Origin: Myxococcales bacterium
Lineage (GTDB): Bacteria; Myxococcota_A; Polyangia; Haliangiales; Haliangiaceae
Direction: 5' to 3'
DNA length: 64,000 nucleotides
NCBI GenBank assembly: GCA_016717005.1
Contig: JADJUF010000038.1
Location: forward strand, 62,001-126,000
The number at the start of each line of letters is the position of its first letter. Position 1 is the first letter of the stretch. Positions 50,591 through 60,457 of this stretch are shown piece after piece. Below the pieces are notes generated by a model. That model had not been told where the DNA came from, searched no databases, and was given only the letters and a program-made list of their open reading frames with translations. The position numbers were made by a program, and so were the translations under genes.

Positions 50591-51808
50591 GTGACCGACG
50601 CTGTCTCCCGGGCTCGTGTGGTGCGCCCGGCGATGGGGTTCGTCGAGCTGGTGGCGTTCCTCGCCACGATCATGGCGCTCAACGCCCTCGCCATCGACGT
50701 GGTGCTGCCGGGGCTGCCGCACCTGGGCGCCGACCTCGGCGTCGCCGAGGGCAACCGGCGCCAGCTGGTGATCGTCGTGTACCTGATCGGCATGGGCGCG
50801 TCGCAGCTGGTGCACGGGCCGCTCGCGGATCGCATCGGGCGCCGGCCGACGCTGCTGGTCGGCCTGACCATCTACGGCGTCGCGGCCCTGGCCAGCGCGG
50901 TCGCGCCCAGCTTCGGCGCGCTGATCGTCGCGCGGGTGGTGCAGGGCCTCGGCGCCGGCGCGCCGCGGGTCGTCGCGGTGTCGATCGCGCGCGACCGCTA
51001 CCGCGGCTCGGAGATGGCGCGGGTGATGTCGCTGGTGATGATGGTGTTCATGGTCGTGCCGGTGCTGGCGCCGTCGGTGGGGCAGGCGGTGCTGTGGGTG
51101 GCGTCGTGGCGGTGGATCTTCGGCGTGCTGGCCGTCGCGGGCGCCGTGGTCGCGGCGTGGGCCGGGCTGCGCCTGACCGAGACGCTCGCGCCCGAGCACC
51201 GCCGCTCGCTGTCGCCGCGGACGGTCGCGCGCGGGCTGCGCGAGGTGGTCACGACCCGCGCCACCGCGGTGCCGATGCTGGCGATGGCGCTCACGCACGG
51301 CGCGCTGATGGCGTTCGTGACCTCCGCCCAGCAGGTCTACCAGGACACGTTCCACGTCGGCGCGGCGTTCGCGCTGTGGTTCGCGTTGATCGCCGTGACG
51401 ATGTCGGTGGCGGCGTTCGGCAACTCGCGGCTGGTGCGCACGTTCGGGCCGGCGCGGCTGGCCCGACGCGCGCTGCACCTGATGATCTTCAGCGCCGCGG
51501 TGATGGCCGCGCTCGCGGTCACCGATCACCTGAACCTGTTCGGGTACGAGGCGCTGGCCTGCGTCGTGCTGATGAGCTTCGGGTTCGTCGGCTCGAACCT
51601 GAACGCGCTGGCGATGGAGCCGATGGGCCACCTGGCCGGGACCGCGTCGTCGGTGCTGGGCGCGGTCACGACCATCGGCGGCGCGCTGATCGGCGGCGTG
51701 GTCGGGCAGCTCTACGACGGCACCGTCCGGCCGCTGGCGCTCGGCGTGCTCGTCCTCGCGATCTCGGCCCGGGCTGCGCTGTTGCTGACGCCGACCCCCG
51801 ACCCGTGA
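50591..51808 (+). CDS. Bcr/CflA-type MFS drug-efflux transporter
   Basis: About 405 residues with 12 hydrophobic segments. The MFS signature between helices 2 and 3 is HGPLADRIGRRPTLLVG, and VARVVQGLGAGAPRVV matches the helix-5 motif of DHA1/Bcr transporters. A proton-driven exporter of small molecules is likely. The start is uncertain: GTG 50591 or ATG 50633, neither with a clear ribosome site; the protein would make sense from either. A TGTTCCGG half-site occurs upstream (about 50510), but it is single. Confidence 0.88.
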   Translation: MTDAVSRARVVRPAMGFVELVAFLATIMALNALAIDVVLPGLPHLGADLGVAEGNRRQLVIVVYLIGMGASQLVHGPLADRIGRRPTLLVGLTIYGVAALASAVAPSFGALIVARVVQGLGAGAPRVVAVSIARDRYRGSEMARVMSLVMMVFMVVPVLAPSVGQAVLWVASWRWIFGVLAVAGAVVAAWAGLRLTETLAPEHRRSLSPRTVARGLREVVTTRATAVPMLAMALTHGALMAFVTSAQQVYQDTFHVGAAFALWFALIAVTMSVAAFGNSRLVRTFGPARLARRALHLMIFSAAVMAALAVTDHLNLFGYEALACVVLMSFGFVGSNLNALAMEPMGHLAGTASSVLGAVTTIGGALIGGVVGQLYDGTVRPLALGVLVLAISARAALLLTPTPDP

Positions 51809-51881
51809 CCCGCGCCTGACGATTACTGCTGCGCGCGCGCGCCGGAGCGTGCCGCGGCGGCATTTAACGCTTCGCGTGCGC

Positions 51882-51977
51882 TCCGTAGCGCGCTGCGTCG
51901 ATGCTGACCGCGTTCGCGCGTGGTCCGTAGCGCGCTGCGTCGACGTCGACTGATGCGCGCGCTGCGTCGACGTTGAC
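51882..51977. repeat. direct repeats TCCGTAGCGCGCTGCGTCGA
   Basis: Three imperfect copies (from 51882, 51923 and about 51957, the last truncated) of a block TCCGTAGCGCGCTGCGTCGA continuing into C/T-G-T/C-TGAC, in the 260-bp gap before the glutamate dehydrogenase gene. Spacing is about 41 and 34 bp. No gene is seen in the gap. Confidence 0.5.
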
Positions 51978-52068
51978 GCACGTCGTCATGTCGCTGTCAT
52001 GCGGACCACGCGGATCACATCGGCCGCGTTTCGCTCGCCACGCGCGACTCTGGTAACGTCGCGCCGCC

Positions 52069-52911
52069 ATGCAAGCTGAGGTAGTTCGGCAGGTCCTGTC
52101 TCTCGCCCACCACGCCGTCAAGGAGACCCACCGCGACCGGCTCGAGGCCTACATTCGCGCGTACTGCCGGGCCATCCCGCCCGAGGTGCTGAGCGAGGTC
52201 GAGCCGCCGACGTTGCTCGCGTTCGTGATGGAGCGGTACGCGTTCCTCGAGGAGGACTTCGCGCGCACGGTCAAGGTCACGATCCGCGATCCCGAGACGA
52301 CGCTGCTCCCCGACGAGGCGCACTCGACGGTGATCGAGACCCGGCTGCCGGACTGCGCGTTCGTGATCCGGACGATCAAGGCGTTCTTGCGGCAGCAGGG
52401 CCTGCAGACGCAGTTCGTGCTGCACCCGATCCACGGCGTCGTCCACGACCACGGCAAGATCACCGGCATCGACGGGTCGCGCGGCACCAAGTACTCCCAG
52501 GTCTACCTGCAGGTCTCCGAGGTCCCGCCCGATCGGCGCGAGGCGCTGCGCGCTGACCTCGAGCAGCGCCTCGAGCGCACGCTGCTGGTCAACCGCGATC
52601 GCCGCCAGATGGAGGCGCGGCTCGACGAGTCGCGCGCGCGCCTGTGCGCGCTGTCGGGGCAGGACCCGTCGCGCCCGAGCCCGCGCGAGTCGCAGTCGAT
52701 CCCGGTCGAGGTCATCGCCCGCGCCGAGGCCGGCGTCCCATCGACGCCGCGCGCGCACGAGGCGCATGAGGCGGTCGAGCTCATCGACTGGCTCAAGGAC
52801 GACAACTTCATCCTGATCGGCTACGCGTGGTTCGCCTACGGCGCGAGCGGCGCGAACGGCACCAACGGCACCAGCGGCGCGAACGGCACCAACGGCACCA
52901 ACGGCACCAAC
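52069..52911 (+). CDS. gdh2: NAD-specific glutamate dehydrogenase (large type), N-terminal part before frameshift
   Basis: About 281 codons from ATG 52069 carrying the N-terminal ACT-like regulatory region of the 1600-residue bacterial NAD-GDH family (HPIHGVVHDHGKITGIDGS, ELIDWLKDDNFILIGYAWF). The segment ends in a tandem Ala-Ser-Gly / Asn-Gly-Thr repeat, and the frame is lost at about 52911, where ACCAACCACC looks like ACCAACGGCACC with two bases missing. The unshifted frame runs on as spurious Arg-rich sequence. The enzyme oxidatively deaminates glutamate to 2-oxoglutarate. Confidence 0.85.
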
Positions 52912-52930
52912 CACCAGCGGCACCAGCGGC
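52841..52930 (+). repeat. tandem 9-bp repeat coding for Asn-Gly-Thr/Ser-Gly-Ala
   Basis: Units of the type GGCACCAAC and GGCGCGAAC repeat about ten times inside the glutamate dehydrogenase gene, encoding an NGT/SGA linker. The frameshift in this gene lies inside the array, near 52911. Confidence 0.7.
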
Positions 52931-55900
52931 CTCCGGCCCGAGCGCGGGCTCGGGCTGTTCGCGGCCCAGGACCGGAAGGCGGTCGAGGAGGTGATCGGCG
53001 AGATCGTCGGCACCCGCCGGAGCCGCGAGGAGCTGTACTCGTACTACCGCACCGACTACATCACCGTCGTCCGGTCGGTGGCGCAGGTGCGCTACTTCGG
53101 CGTCGCCGAGCTCGACGCCGCCGGCAAGGCGATCGGCGAGCACGTGTTCATCGGGCTGATGTCGACCAAGGCGCTCAAGCACGCCAACCGGCGGGTGCCC
53201 GTGGTCGGCCAGCGCATCAAGGAGGTGATGGCCCGGCTCGAGGATCCGCCCGGCAGCTACGCCTTCACCAAGGCCGCCGCGATCCTCGACTCGATCCCCC
53301 TCGAGGACCTGTTCTACTGGAGCATCGACGAGATCCAGGACGTCGCGAGCCAGTTCCGGCTGGCCGAGTCCGGCGATCACGCGCGGGTGTTCGTCTGGCG
53401 CCGCCCCGGCGGGCGCCGGATCACGGTGGTGTGCGTGGTGCCGCGGATGCAGTTCTCGGAGGCGCTGCGGGCCGAGCTGGCGGCGGAGATCCGCACGTTC
53501 CTGGCGGTGCCGGCCCTGCGCGACTACCGGCAGGAGACCGACGACGAGTCCCCGATCCGCCTCCACTTCACGGTCGGCAAGTACCGCCCGAACGTGACCG
53601 ACGCCGATCTCGAGGTGTTGACCGAGGGGCTCGAGCGCCTGCTCGAGACCTGGACCGATCAGCTGCGCGCGCTGGTCTTCAAGCGCTACCGCGGGACCAC
53701 CGAGACCACCTCGCGGTCGCGGTCGGCGGTCTACCTGGCGACCACCGCCACGGCCCAGGAGATCTGGAGCCGCTACGGCGCGCGCTTCCCCGAGTCGTAC
53801 CAGGGCGTCGTGGCGCCCGAGATCGCGCTGCTCGACATCGAGCTGATCGAGCGGCTCGAGGCCAGCGAGGGCCTGCGGGTCGCGCTGGTCGTGCTCGGCT
53901 CGGGCGAGCGCCAGTACACGTCGCTGCGGATCGTGTCGCGGCAGGAGCTCCTGCTCAACGACGTCGTGCCGTCGCTGCACCGGATGGCGCTCTCCACGAC
54001 CAGCCGGCTGGCCGAGCGGCTCGAGGGCACCGGCCCCGACGTCTACATCACCGGGTTCGAGGTCACCGGCGTCGACGGCCGCGAGATCGAGGACGACGCC
54101 ACGCTCGAGCGCCTCGGCGCGATCATCCAGCGCGTCCTCGATCGCCAGCTGCTCGACGACCGCCTGCTCGGGCTGGGCTACCTGGCCGGGCTCGACTGGC
54201 GCCAGGTCGATCTGTTGATCACCTACCGCAACTACTTCGTCCAGGTGTTCCAGGGCTTCGGCACCCACTCGGTCAACGACGCGCTGCTCAAGCACCCCGC
54301 GTGCGTCGCGCTCCTGGTCGAGTACTTCGAGACCAAGTTCCGGACCGACCGCGAGGACACCGTCGCCGAGCGCGCCGAGCAGCTGCTGCCGCCGATCGCG
54401 CTCAGGTACGACGAGCGCCTCGAGAAGGTCGCCGCGATCCAGGAGGACCTGATCCTCCGCTACTTCATCGATCTGTTCGAGGCGACCCGCCGCACCAACT
54501 ACTATCGGCCCGGCCGCGGCGACACGATCTCGATCAAGATCGAGTCCGGGCTGATCGAGCACATGCCGCGGCCGTGCCCGCTGTACGAGATCTACGTGCA
54601 CGCGCCCGGCGTCGAGGGCATCCACCTGCGCGGCGGCAAGGTCGCGCGCGGCGGCATCCGCCACAGCGATCGCCCCGACGACTTCCGCACCGAGGTGCTG
54701 GGCCTGCAGCGCACCCAGACGCTCAAGAACACCGTGATCGTGCCGACCGGCTCCAAGGGCGGCTTCGTGACCCGCAAGCTCGGCGCCACCCGCGAGGAGG
54801 CCCGGGCCCAGTACGAGGTGTTCATCGCCGGCCTGCTCGACGTCACCGACAACTACCAGGGCACGGCGATCGTGCCCCCGCCGGGCGTGCTGCGCCACGA
54901 CGAGGACGACCCCTACCTGGTGGTCGCCGCCGACAAGGGCACGGCCCACCTCAGCGACACGGCGAACGGCATCTCGCTGCGCTACCACTTCTGGCTCGAC
55001 GACGCGTTCGCGTCGGGCGGCTCGGCCGGCTACGACCACAAGGCGATGGGCATCACCTCGCGTGGCGGCTGGACCAACGTCGAGCGCCACTTCCGCGAGA
55101 TGGGCATCGACATCCGCAAGACCTCGATCCGGGTCGCGGGCGTCGGCGACATGAGCGGCGACGTGTTCGGCAACGGCATGCTGCTCAACGACAAGCTCAA
55201 GGTCGTCGCGGCGTTCAACCACAAGCACGTGTTCATCGATCCCGATCCCGACCCGGCGATCTCGTACGCCGAGCGCAAGCGCATGTTCACGACCCCCGGG
55301 ACCCAGTGGAGCGACTACGCGCCCGCGGCGCTGAGCAAGGGCGGCGGCGTGTACGAGCGGGCGGCCAAGGAGATCTCGCTGTCGGCGCAGGCCAAGGCGC
55401 TGCTCGGGCTCAAGGGCAAGTTCGCCACCGGCCCCGACCTGGTGCGCGCGATCCTGGGGCTCGAGGTCGACCTGATGTGGTTCGGCGGCATCGGCACCTA
55501 CGTCAAGGCCACCAACGAGAGCCACGGCGAGGTCGGCGACAAGGTCAACGACAACGTCCGGATCAACGCCTCGGACCTGCGGGCCAAGGTGATCGGCGAG
55601 GGCGCCAACCTGGCGATCACCCAGCGCGCCCGCACCGAGTACGCCCAGCACGGCGGCCGCTGCAACACCGACGCGATCGACAACTCGGCCGGCGTCGACT
55701 GCAGCGACCACGAGGTCAACCTCAAGATCCTGTTCGCGCCGCTGATGGCGTCGGGCGCGACCACCCGCGCGGCCCGCGACCAGCTGCTGCGCTCGCTCGA
55801 GCCCGAGGTCGGGCGCATGTGCGTGCAGGACAACTACCTGCAGGCCGCGGTGCTGTCGATGGCGCAGATGCGCACGCTCAAGCACGGGGCGCCCTTCCTC

Positions 55901-56983
55901 GAGCTGGTGTCGTACCTCGACAAGCACAACCTCAACCGCGCCGCCGAGCACGTCCCGTCGGACGAGGAGCTGCGCAGCTGGCTCTCGACCGGCAAGGGCC
56001 TGCCGCGCAACCTGCTCGCCGTCCTGGTCGCGCACACCAAGCTCGACCTGTTCGATCGCGTGCTGGCGTCACGGATCCCCGAGCTGGCGCTGTTCCAGCC
56101 GATGCTCACGTCCTACTTCCCGAGCCAGCTCGCCAAGACCCACGCCGCCCAGATCAAGAGCCACCACCTGCGGCGCGAGATCATCGCGACGGTGGCGACC
56201 AACGCGATCATCAACCAGGCCGGGTGCACGCTCCTGGTCCAGCTGTGCAAGGAGACCACGCTGCCGATGGACGAGCTGGTCGTCCGCTACTTCGTCTGCG
56301 ACGAGCTGATCGGCGGGCGGGCCCACCGCGACGCGATCCACGCCTGCGACTACGCGGTCGCGTCGAGCGATCAGTACGACGCGCTGCTGGCGCTCGAGGA
56401 GGTCAACCGGAGCCTGCTGCGCTGGTGGATCTGGAACGATCGCACCTGGAAGCTGTCGCCGGACGACGTCGCCAGCACCAAGCGCGAGTTCGAGGCGGTG
56501 GCCGAGGTGTTGCTGGCGGCCCTCGACGCGCCCGCGAAGGCGGCCGCGGCGGCCCACGAGCAGGATCTGATCGCGCGCGGGTTCCCGGCCGACCTCGCGA
56601 CCAAGCTGACGCGGGTGTCGCTGCTGCGGTCCGGCTTCGCGGTGCTGGCCGCGGCGCGGGACGCCAAGCTGCCGCTGGCCAAGGTCGCGCAGCTGTTCGA
56701 GCGGGTCGGGCGCGAGCTCCACGTCGACACGTTCGACGAGCAGCTGGCGGCGCAGGTGCCGGCCAACAGCTGGGAGCGGCGGTTCCTCAGCTCGATCGAG
56801 CGCGAGGCGGCGGCGATCCGGCAGCTGGGCGTGTCGAAGCTGGCGAACAACCCCGCGTACATCGAGCAGCACCGCGACCAGATCGACAAGATCGCCGACT
56901 CGCTGCGCATGGTGAAGCAGTTCGGCGGCCACGGCCTGGTGCCGATGTACCTGATCCTCGAGGACTACCGCGTGCCGTGGTGA
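52912..56983 (+). CDS. gdh2: NAD-specific glutamate dehydrogenase (large type), main part after frameshift
   Basis: About 1357 codons in the shifted frame. Family motifs: RGGKVARGGIRHSDRPDDFR and IVPTGSKGGFVTRKLG in the catalytic domain, DGWFGGIGTYVKA-like (MWFGGIGTYVKATNE) and CSDHEVNLKILFAPL in the Rossmann half, and a long helical C-terminal domain ending LILEDYRVPW. Reconstructed total is about 1638 residues, the usual size for this class. Monocistronic. The last 24 bp begin a 75-bp direct duplication (56960-57034 and 57097-57170). Confidence 0.92.
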
Positions 56984-57170
56984 CCCTCGCCCGGCTCGGC
57001 TGAGCTGGCGATCGCCGGCGAGCAGCGCCGGCGACATCCACGAGGAGCACCGGGTGACCCTGGCCGGGTTTGGCGGAGCCGCCGATCGCGGCCCGCGAGG
57101 ACTACCGCGCGCCGTCGTGACCCTCGCCCGGCTCGGCTGCGCTGGCGACGGCGGCGAGCAGCGCGGCGAC
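56960..57170. repeat. 75-bp direct duplication at a convergent gene junction
   Basis: 56960-57034 and 57097-57170 are nearly identical (GAGGACTACCGCGYGCCGT...). The first copy holds the last codons of the glutamate dehydrogenase; the second holds the last codons of the convergent FMN reductase gene. On the minus strand both copies read SAEPGEGHxGxR before a stop (the second copy has AAEPGEGHDGAR). The 62 bp between them contain nothing recognisable. Confidence 0.7.
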
Positions 57171-57677
57171 CGCGGTGCCCAGGTGCGCGAGCATGGCCGG
57201 GTCGGCGACCTCGCCGGCGTCGTCGAGGCGCGCCCGCGAGAACACGTGGGCGCCGCCGTCGATCAACGGCAGGCTCATCGTGCGCAGCACCTCGCTCAGC
57301 TGCGCGTGGGCGTGGACGGCGCCGGCGGGCGAGGCCGACACCAGCAGCACTGGCTTGCCGACCGGCTCGGTCGCCGACACCAGCCAGTCGAGCGCGTTCT
57401 TGAGCGCGCCCGGCATGCCGTGGGCGTACTCGGGGCTGGTGACCAGCAGCGCGTCGGCGGCGCCGAGCCGGGCCCGCAGCGCCGCGACCGCGGGCGGCAG
57501 CGGCTCGACGTCGAGGTCGGGGCTGAAGTGCGGGAGGTCGGCGATGCCGGCGGGGAACTCGACGGTGACGTGGGCCGGCGCGACCCGGGCCACCGCGCGG
57601 GCGAGCGCGGCCGTCGAGGACGTGGTGCGCAGGCTGCCGACGATCGCGACGACGCGGAGCGGGGCGGGCGGGGACAT
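57102..57677 (-). CDS. NAD(P)H-dependent FMN reductase
   Basis: A 191-residue flavodoxin-fold reductase of the NADPH-dependent FMN reductase family (ChrR/YieF-like). It begins VVAIVGSLRTTSSTAALARA, the phosphate-binding loop GS-x-R, and has VTSPEYAHGMPGALKNALDWL, the family signature that contacts the flavin. It reduces FMN, quinones or azo compounds with NAD(P)H in the cytoplasm. Convergent with the glutamate dehydrogenase; its 3' end is part of the 75-bp duplication. Confidence 0.9.
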   Translation of the reverse strand: MSPPAPLRVVAIVGSLRTTSSTAALARAVARVAPAHVTVEFPAGIADLPHFSPDLDVEPLPPAVAALRARLGAADALLVTSPEYAHGMPGALKNALDWLVSATEPVGKPVLLVSASPAGAVHAHAQLSEVLRTMSLPLIDGGAHVFSRARLDDAGEVADPAMLAHLGTAVAALLAAVASAAEPGEGHDGAR

Positions 57678-57794
57678 CGCGGCAAGGTAGCGCATCGCGC
57701 ACCCGCTGGCCGCGGTACGCTCGCTGGGATGACCCGCGCGCGCGTCGCGATCGGATCGCGAATATCCGCGGCGAGGTGGGCGTTGGTCCGGGCC

Positions 57795-58727
57795 ATGACG
57801 CCGCGCGTGCTCGCGATGTTCGCCGTGGCCGCGGGGCTCGGCTGGGGCTGTCGCGGGCGGTCGAGCGCACGGCCCGCGGCCGACACCGGCCGTGCGGTCG
57901 CGCCGGTTGACGCGCCGGTCGCGACGATCGACGCGCCGGTGGTCGCGCTCGACGTCGGTGGCGCCCTGGCGGTCGTCACCGCCGCGGTCGGGCTGCCCGT
58001 CGACGCGACCTGCCTGGTGCTGGGGGATCCGGGCGGCGCGGTGATCGCGAGCGACGGGGCCTGCGCCGACGTCCGCCTGCGCCCGGCGTCGACGTTCAAG
58101 ATCGTCAACACGCTGATCGGCGCCGACGTCGGCCTGATCAGCGGCCCCGACGCGGTGCTGCGCTACGACCCGGTGCGCTACCCGCCGGCGCAGATCGCCA
58201 ACCCCGAGTGGAAGCGCGATCAGTCGGTGCGGCGGGCGCTCGAGGTCTCGGCGGTGCCGCTGTACCGACGCCTGGCGCTCGACATCGGCGCGGCGCGGAT
58301 GCAGGCGCACCTCGACGCGCTGGCGTACGGCAACCGCTCGATCGCGGGCGGGCTCGACCAGTTCTGGCTCACCGGCGGGCTGGCGGTGTCGGCGCGCGAG
58401 CAGGTGGCCTTGGTGGCCGGCCTGCTGGCGGCGACGTTGCCGGTGACCGCCGCCGCGATGGCGACCGTGCGCGAGGCCGTGCAGCGCGAGACGCTCGGCG
58501 ACGCGACGATCCACTGGAAGACCGGGACCGGCGAGCTCGACGACGGCGGCTGGATCGGCTGGCTGGTGGGCTGGGTCGATCGGCCCGACGGCGCGCGCCC
58601 GTTCGCGTGCTGGATCCGCGAGCCTGCCGGCGTGCCGTTCGAGACCGTGCGCGATCACCGCATGGCGGTGTGCCGCGGCGCGCTGGCCGAGCTGCGGCTG
58701 GTCCCGGCGTCGAGCCCGCCGCCGTGA
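57795..58727 (+). CDS. class D (OXA-type) beta-lactamase-like exported protein
   Basis: 310 residues from ATG 57795, where a signal peptide with lipobox-like LGWGC begins (an upstream ATG at 57729 would add 22 residues). The active-site triplet is in order: STFK in RPASTFKIVNTLIG (serine and lysine), YGN in LAYGNRSIAGG, KTGTG in IHWKTGTGELDDG. The SxV motif usual between the first two is not obvious. The WxxG end (GWIGWLVGWVDRPDG) is typical. It could be a true beta-lactamase or a BlaR/penicillin-recognising relative. Confidence 0.85.
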   Translation: MTPRVLAMFAVAAGLGWGCRGRSSARPAADTGRAVAPVDAPVATIDAPVVALDVGGALAVVTAAVGLPVDATCLVLGDPGGAVIASDGACADVRLRPASTFKIVNTLIGADVGLISGPDAVLRYDPVRYPPAQIANPEWKRDQSVRRALEVSAVPLYRRLALDIGAARMQAHLDALAYGNRSIAGGLDQFWLTGGLAVSAREQVALVAGLLAATLPVTAAAMATVREAVQRETLGDATIHWKTGTGELDDGGWIGWLVGWVDRPDGARPFACWIREPAGVPFETVRDHRMAVCRGALAELRLVPASSPPP

Positions 58728-58770
58728 GGTCGCCGTAGATCTGCGCCCGGCGTCATGCGTTCACGGAGAC

Positions 58771-59400
58771 ATGGGCCTGAGCCTCGCCGCGCGCACCGGC
58801 GCGATCGTCGTGGCGGTCGCGGGCAGCGCGTGCGCGCGCGCCGAGCGGCCGATGTCGGCGCCACCGCCGCCCGGGCCACCACCGGCGAGCACCGTCGCCC
58901 CGGCGACGCTGGAGCCAGCGCCGCTCGCGTGGGACATGCTCGAGGACGAGGCGGTGGCGCGCCTGGCCGCCGCGGGGATGGCGCCGCGGGCCGACGAGAT
59001 GCACGCGTACGTCTCGACGCCGGAGCAGTTCCACGCCGCGCCAGGGACGATCGAGGTCGCGCACACGGTCGAGCCGATGATCCTGTTCGTCCCGCGCCCG
59101 GGCTGGACCGGCACCGCGCACTACCCGACCCCGGGCGGGCACCTCGATCGCGTCGAGCTGCGCGCGCTCTTGACGCCGGCGGCGGCGCGGGCCGAGCTCG
59201 ACGCCCTGGCGCGCCGGCTGGGCGCGCCCGACGACGAGCGGACGTTCGCGACCGATCCGCCGACGGGGCCAGGCTCGCTGCGCCGGGTCTGGGTGCGCGG
59301 GGGTGTCTGGCTGGTGGCGTTCGCCGAGCCCGGCGGCGCCGTCAGCCTGGCCTATCGGCGCGACGATCGACCGGCCAGCGCGATCGCCCCGGCGCCATGA
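58771..59400 (+). CDS. hypothetical lipoprotein
   Basis: A 209-residue protein with a signal peptide and lipobox-like AGSAC, then a Pro-rich linker (PPPPGPPPAS). The remaining 150 residues look like one alpha/beta domain (YVSTPEQFHAAPGTIEVAHT, AELDALARRLG) without a known signature. It lies about 40 bp after the class D beta-lactamase-like gene on the same strand and may share its transcript. Function unknown. Confidence 0.72.
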   Translation: MGLSLAARTGAIVVAVAGSACARAERPMSAPPPPGPPPASTVAPATLEPAPLAWDMLEDEAVARLAAAGMAPRADEMHAYVSTPEQFHAAPGTIEVAHTVEPMILFVPRPGWTGTAHYPTPGGHLDRVELRALLTPAAARAELDALARRLGAPDDERTFATDPPTGPGSLRRVWVRGGVWLVAFAEPGGAVSLAYRRDDRPASAIAPAP

Positions 59401-59508
59401 CGCGGCGGGTCGCTGCGCGGGACCGCCGACGCTCGACGTGGCGCCGCGCCGGCGCCGTGACGCGGACGACCGCTCGGCGCGCGGCGGCGCCCGCGTCCAG
59501 CGCGGCGG

Positions 59509-60138
59509 CTACTTCCACTGCTCGGTGAGGATCGTGATCGTGCGGTCGTCGGAGCCGTTCGCCGGGCCCTCGATGACCACCCAGTGCTTGCCGACCTTGC
59601 GCAGCTCGCTGCCGTTGTCGCCCATCCACATCCAGCCGCTCGCGCCCTTCGACGCGCGGTAGCCGTTCTTCTTGGCCAGCGACTTGAGCGTCGTGCGCAG
59701 CTCCGCGGGGACCTTCACGCTGCGCTTCTTGCCGGTCAGGACCGCCGCGACCTCCGCGACCACCTCGGGCAGGTGCTGCGGGGTGAGCGTGGTCAGGCGC
59801 AGCTCGTTGGCGGGGCCGTCGTGCCAGACCGTCAGGGCGACCAGGCCGATCGTCGGCTCGGTGGCGAGGTCCCACGGGCCGGTGGCCGCGGCCGGGCGCT
59901 GCACCGTGATGCCGATCAGCACCTTGCCCATCGGCAGCTTGGCGGCGGTGCCGTGGACCCAGCCGTCGGCGGCGACGCACCACGCGCGGCGCGGCGAGGC
60001 CTTGTCGTCGCAGCCCGCGGCGCCCTGCAGCTCGGCCAGGGCCAGGCGGGTCGGGTCGGGCTTCATCCGCTTGGCGGCGGCGGGGGTGGTCGCGAGCGCC
60101 AGCGCGAGCGCGGCGAGCGAGAGCGTGGCGGACTTCAT
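59509..60138 (-). CDS. hypothetical secreted protein
   Basis: A 209-residue protein with a clear Sec signal peptide (ATLSLAALALALATTPAAA). The mature part has a Cys pair (GCDDKASPRRAWC), a central strand-rich region (KVLIGITVQRP, LVALTVWHDG) and a C-terminal SGWMWMGDNGSELRKVG loop. No family recognised. Upstream gap contains a degenerate sequence (60240-60457). Confidence 0.72.
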   Translation of the reverse strand: MKSATLSLAALALALATTPAAAKRMKPDPTRLALAELQGAAGCDDKASPRRAWCVAADGWVHGTAAKLPMGKVLIGITVQRPAAATGPWDLATEPTIGLVALTVWHDGPANELRLTTLTPQHLPEVVAEVAAVLTGKKRSVKVPAELRTTLKSLAKKNGYRASKGASGWMWMGDNGSELRKVGKHWVVIEGPANGSDDRTITILTEQWK

Positions 60139-60239
60139 CTTCCGAGCCTACGCGGTTTCGGCGGCCGGCGCCGGCGCTTCACGCTCGCGCGCCACGCTGC
60201 GGCTGCACATACGCGGTCGATGCTCGACGCGCGCGCGCG

Positions 60240-60457
60240 ATGGCAGGACTGGCGATGGGCGCCGGCGGCCCGACGGCGGTCGAGGTCGACGCGGCGGTGG
60301 TCGTGGACGGGGCGATCACCCCGATGGCGCACGACGAGGACCAGCCCGCGTGATCGACGCCTACGACAACTGTCCGCACGTGGCCAACCTCGCCCACCTC
60401 GACGCGCTGGGCGACGACGCCGGGGTCGACGACCTCGTGATCACGCGGGCGCCGTGA
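60240..60457 (+). pseudogene. remnant of a thrombospondin-type-3-like Asp-rich lipoprotein
   Basis: One frame reads VEVDAAVVVDGAITPMAHDE before a TGA (60351-60353). A second frame, shifted by one, reads VIDAYDNCPHVANLAHLDAL, GDDAGVDDLV and ends at 60457. Together they resemble the D-x-D-x-DNCP-x-x-x-N-x-x-Q-x-D-x-D-x-D-G repeats of myxobacterial exported proteins, but the gene lacks a signal peptide, has a frameshift and is truncated. Low confidence that it was ever functional here. Confidence 0.4.

Noticed and set aside
51882..51977. Possible CRISPR-like or att-site reading of the direct repeats
   Set aside because: Only two full copies plus a fragment, irregular spacing and no cas, integrase or tRNA gene nearby.
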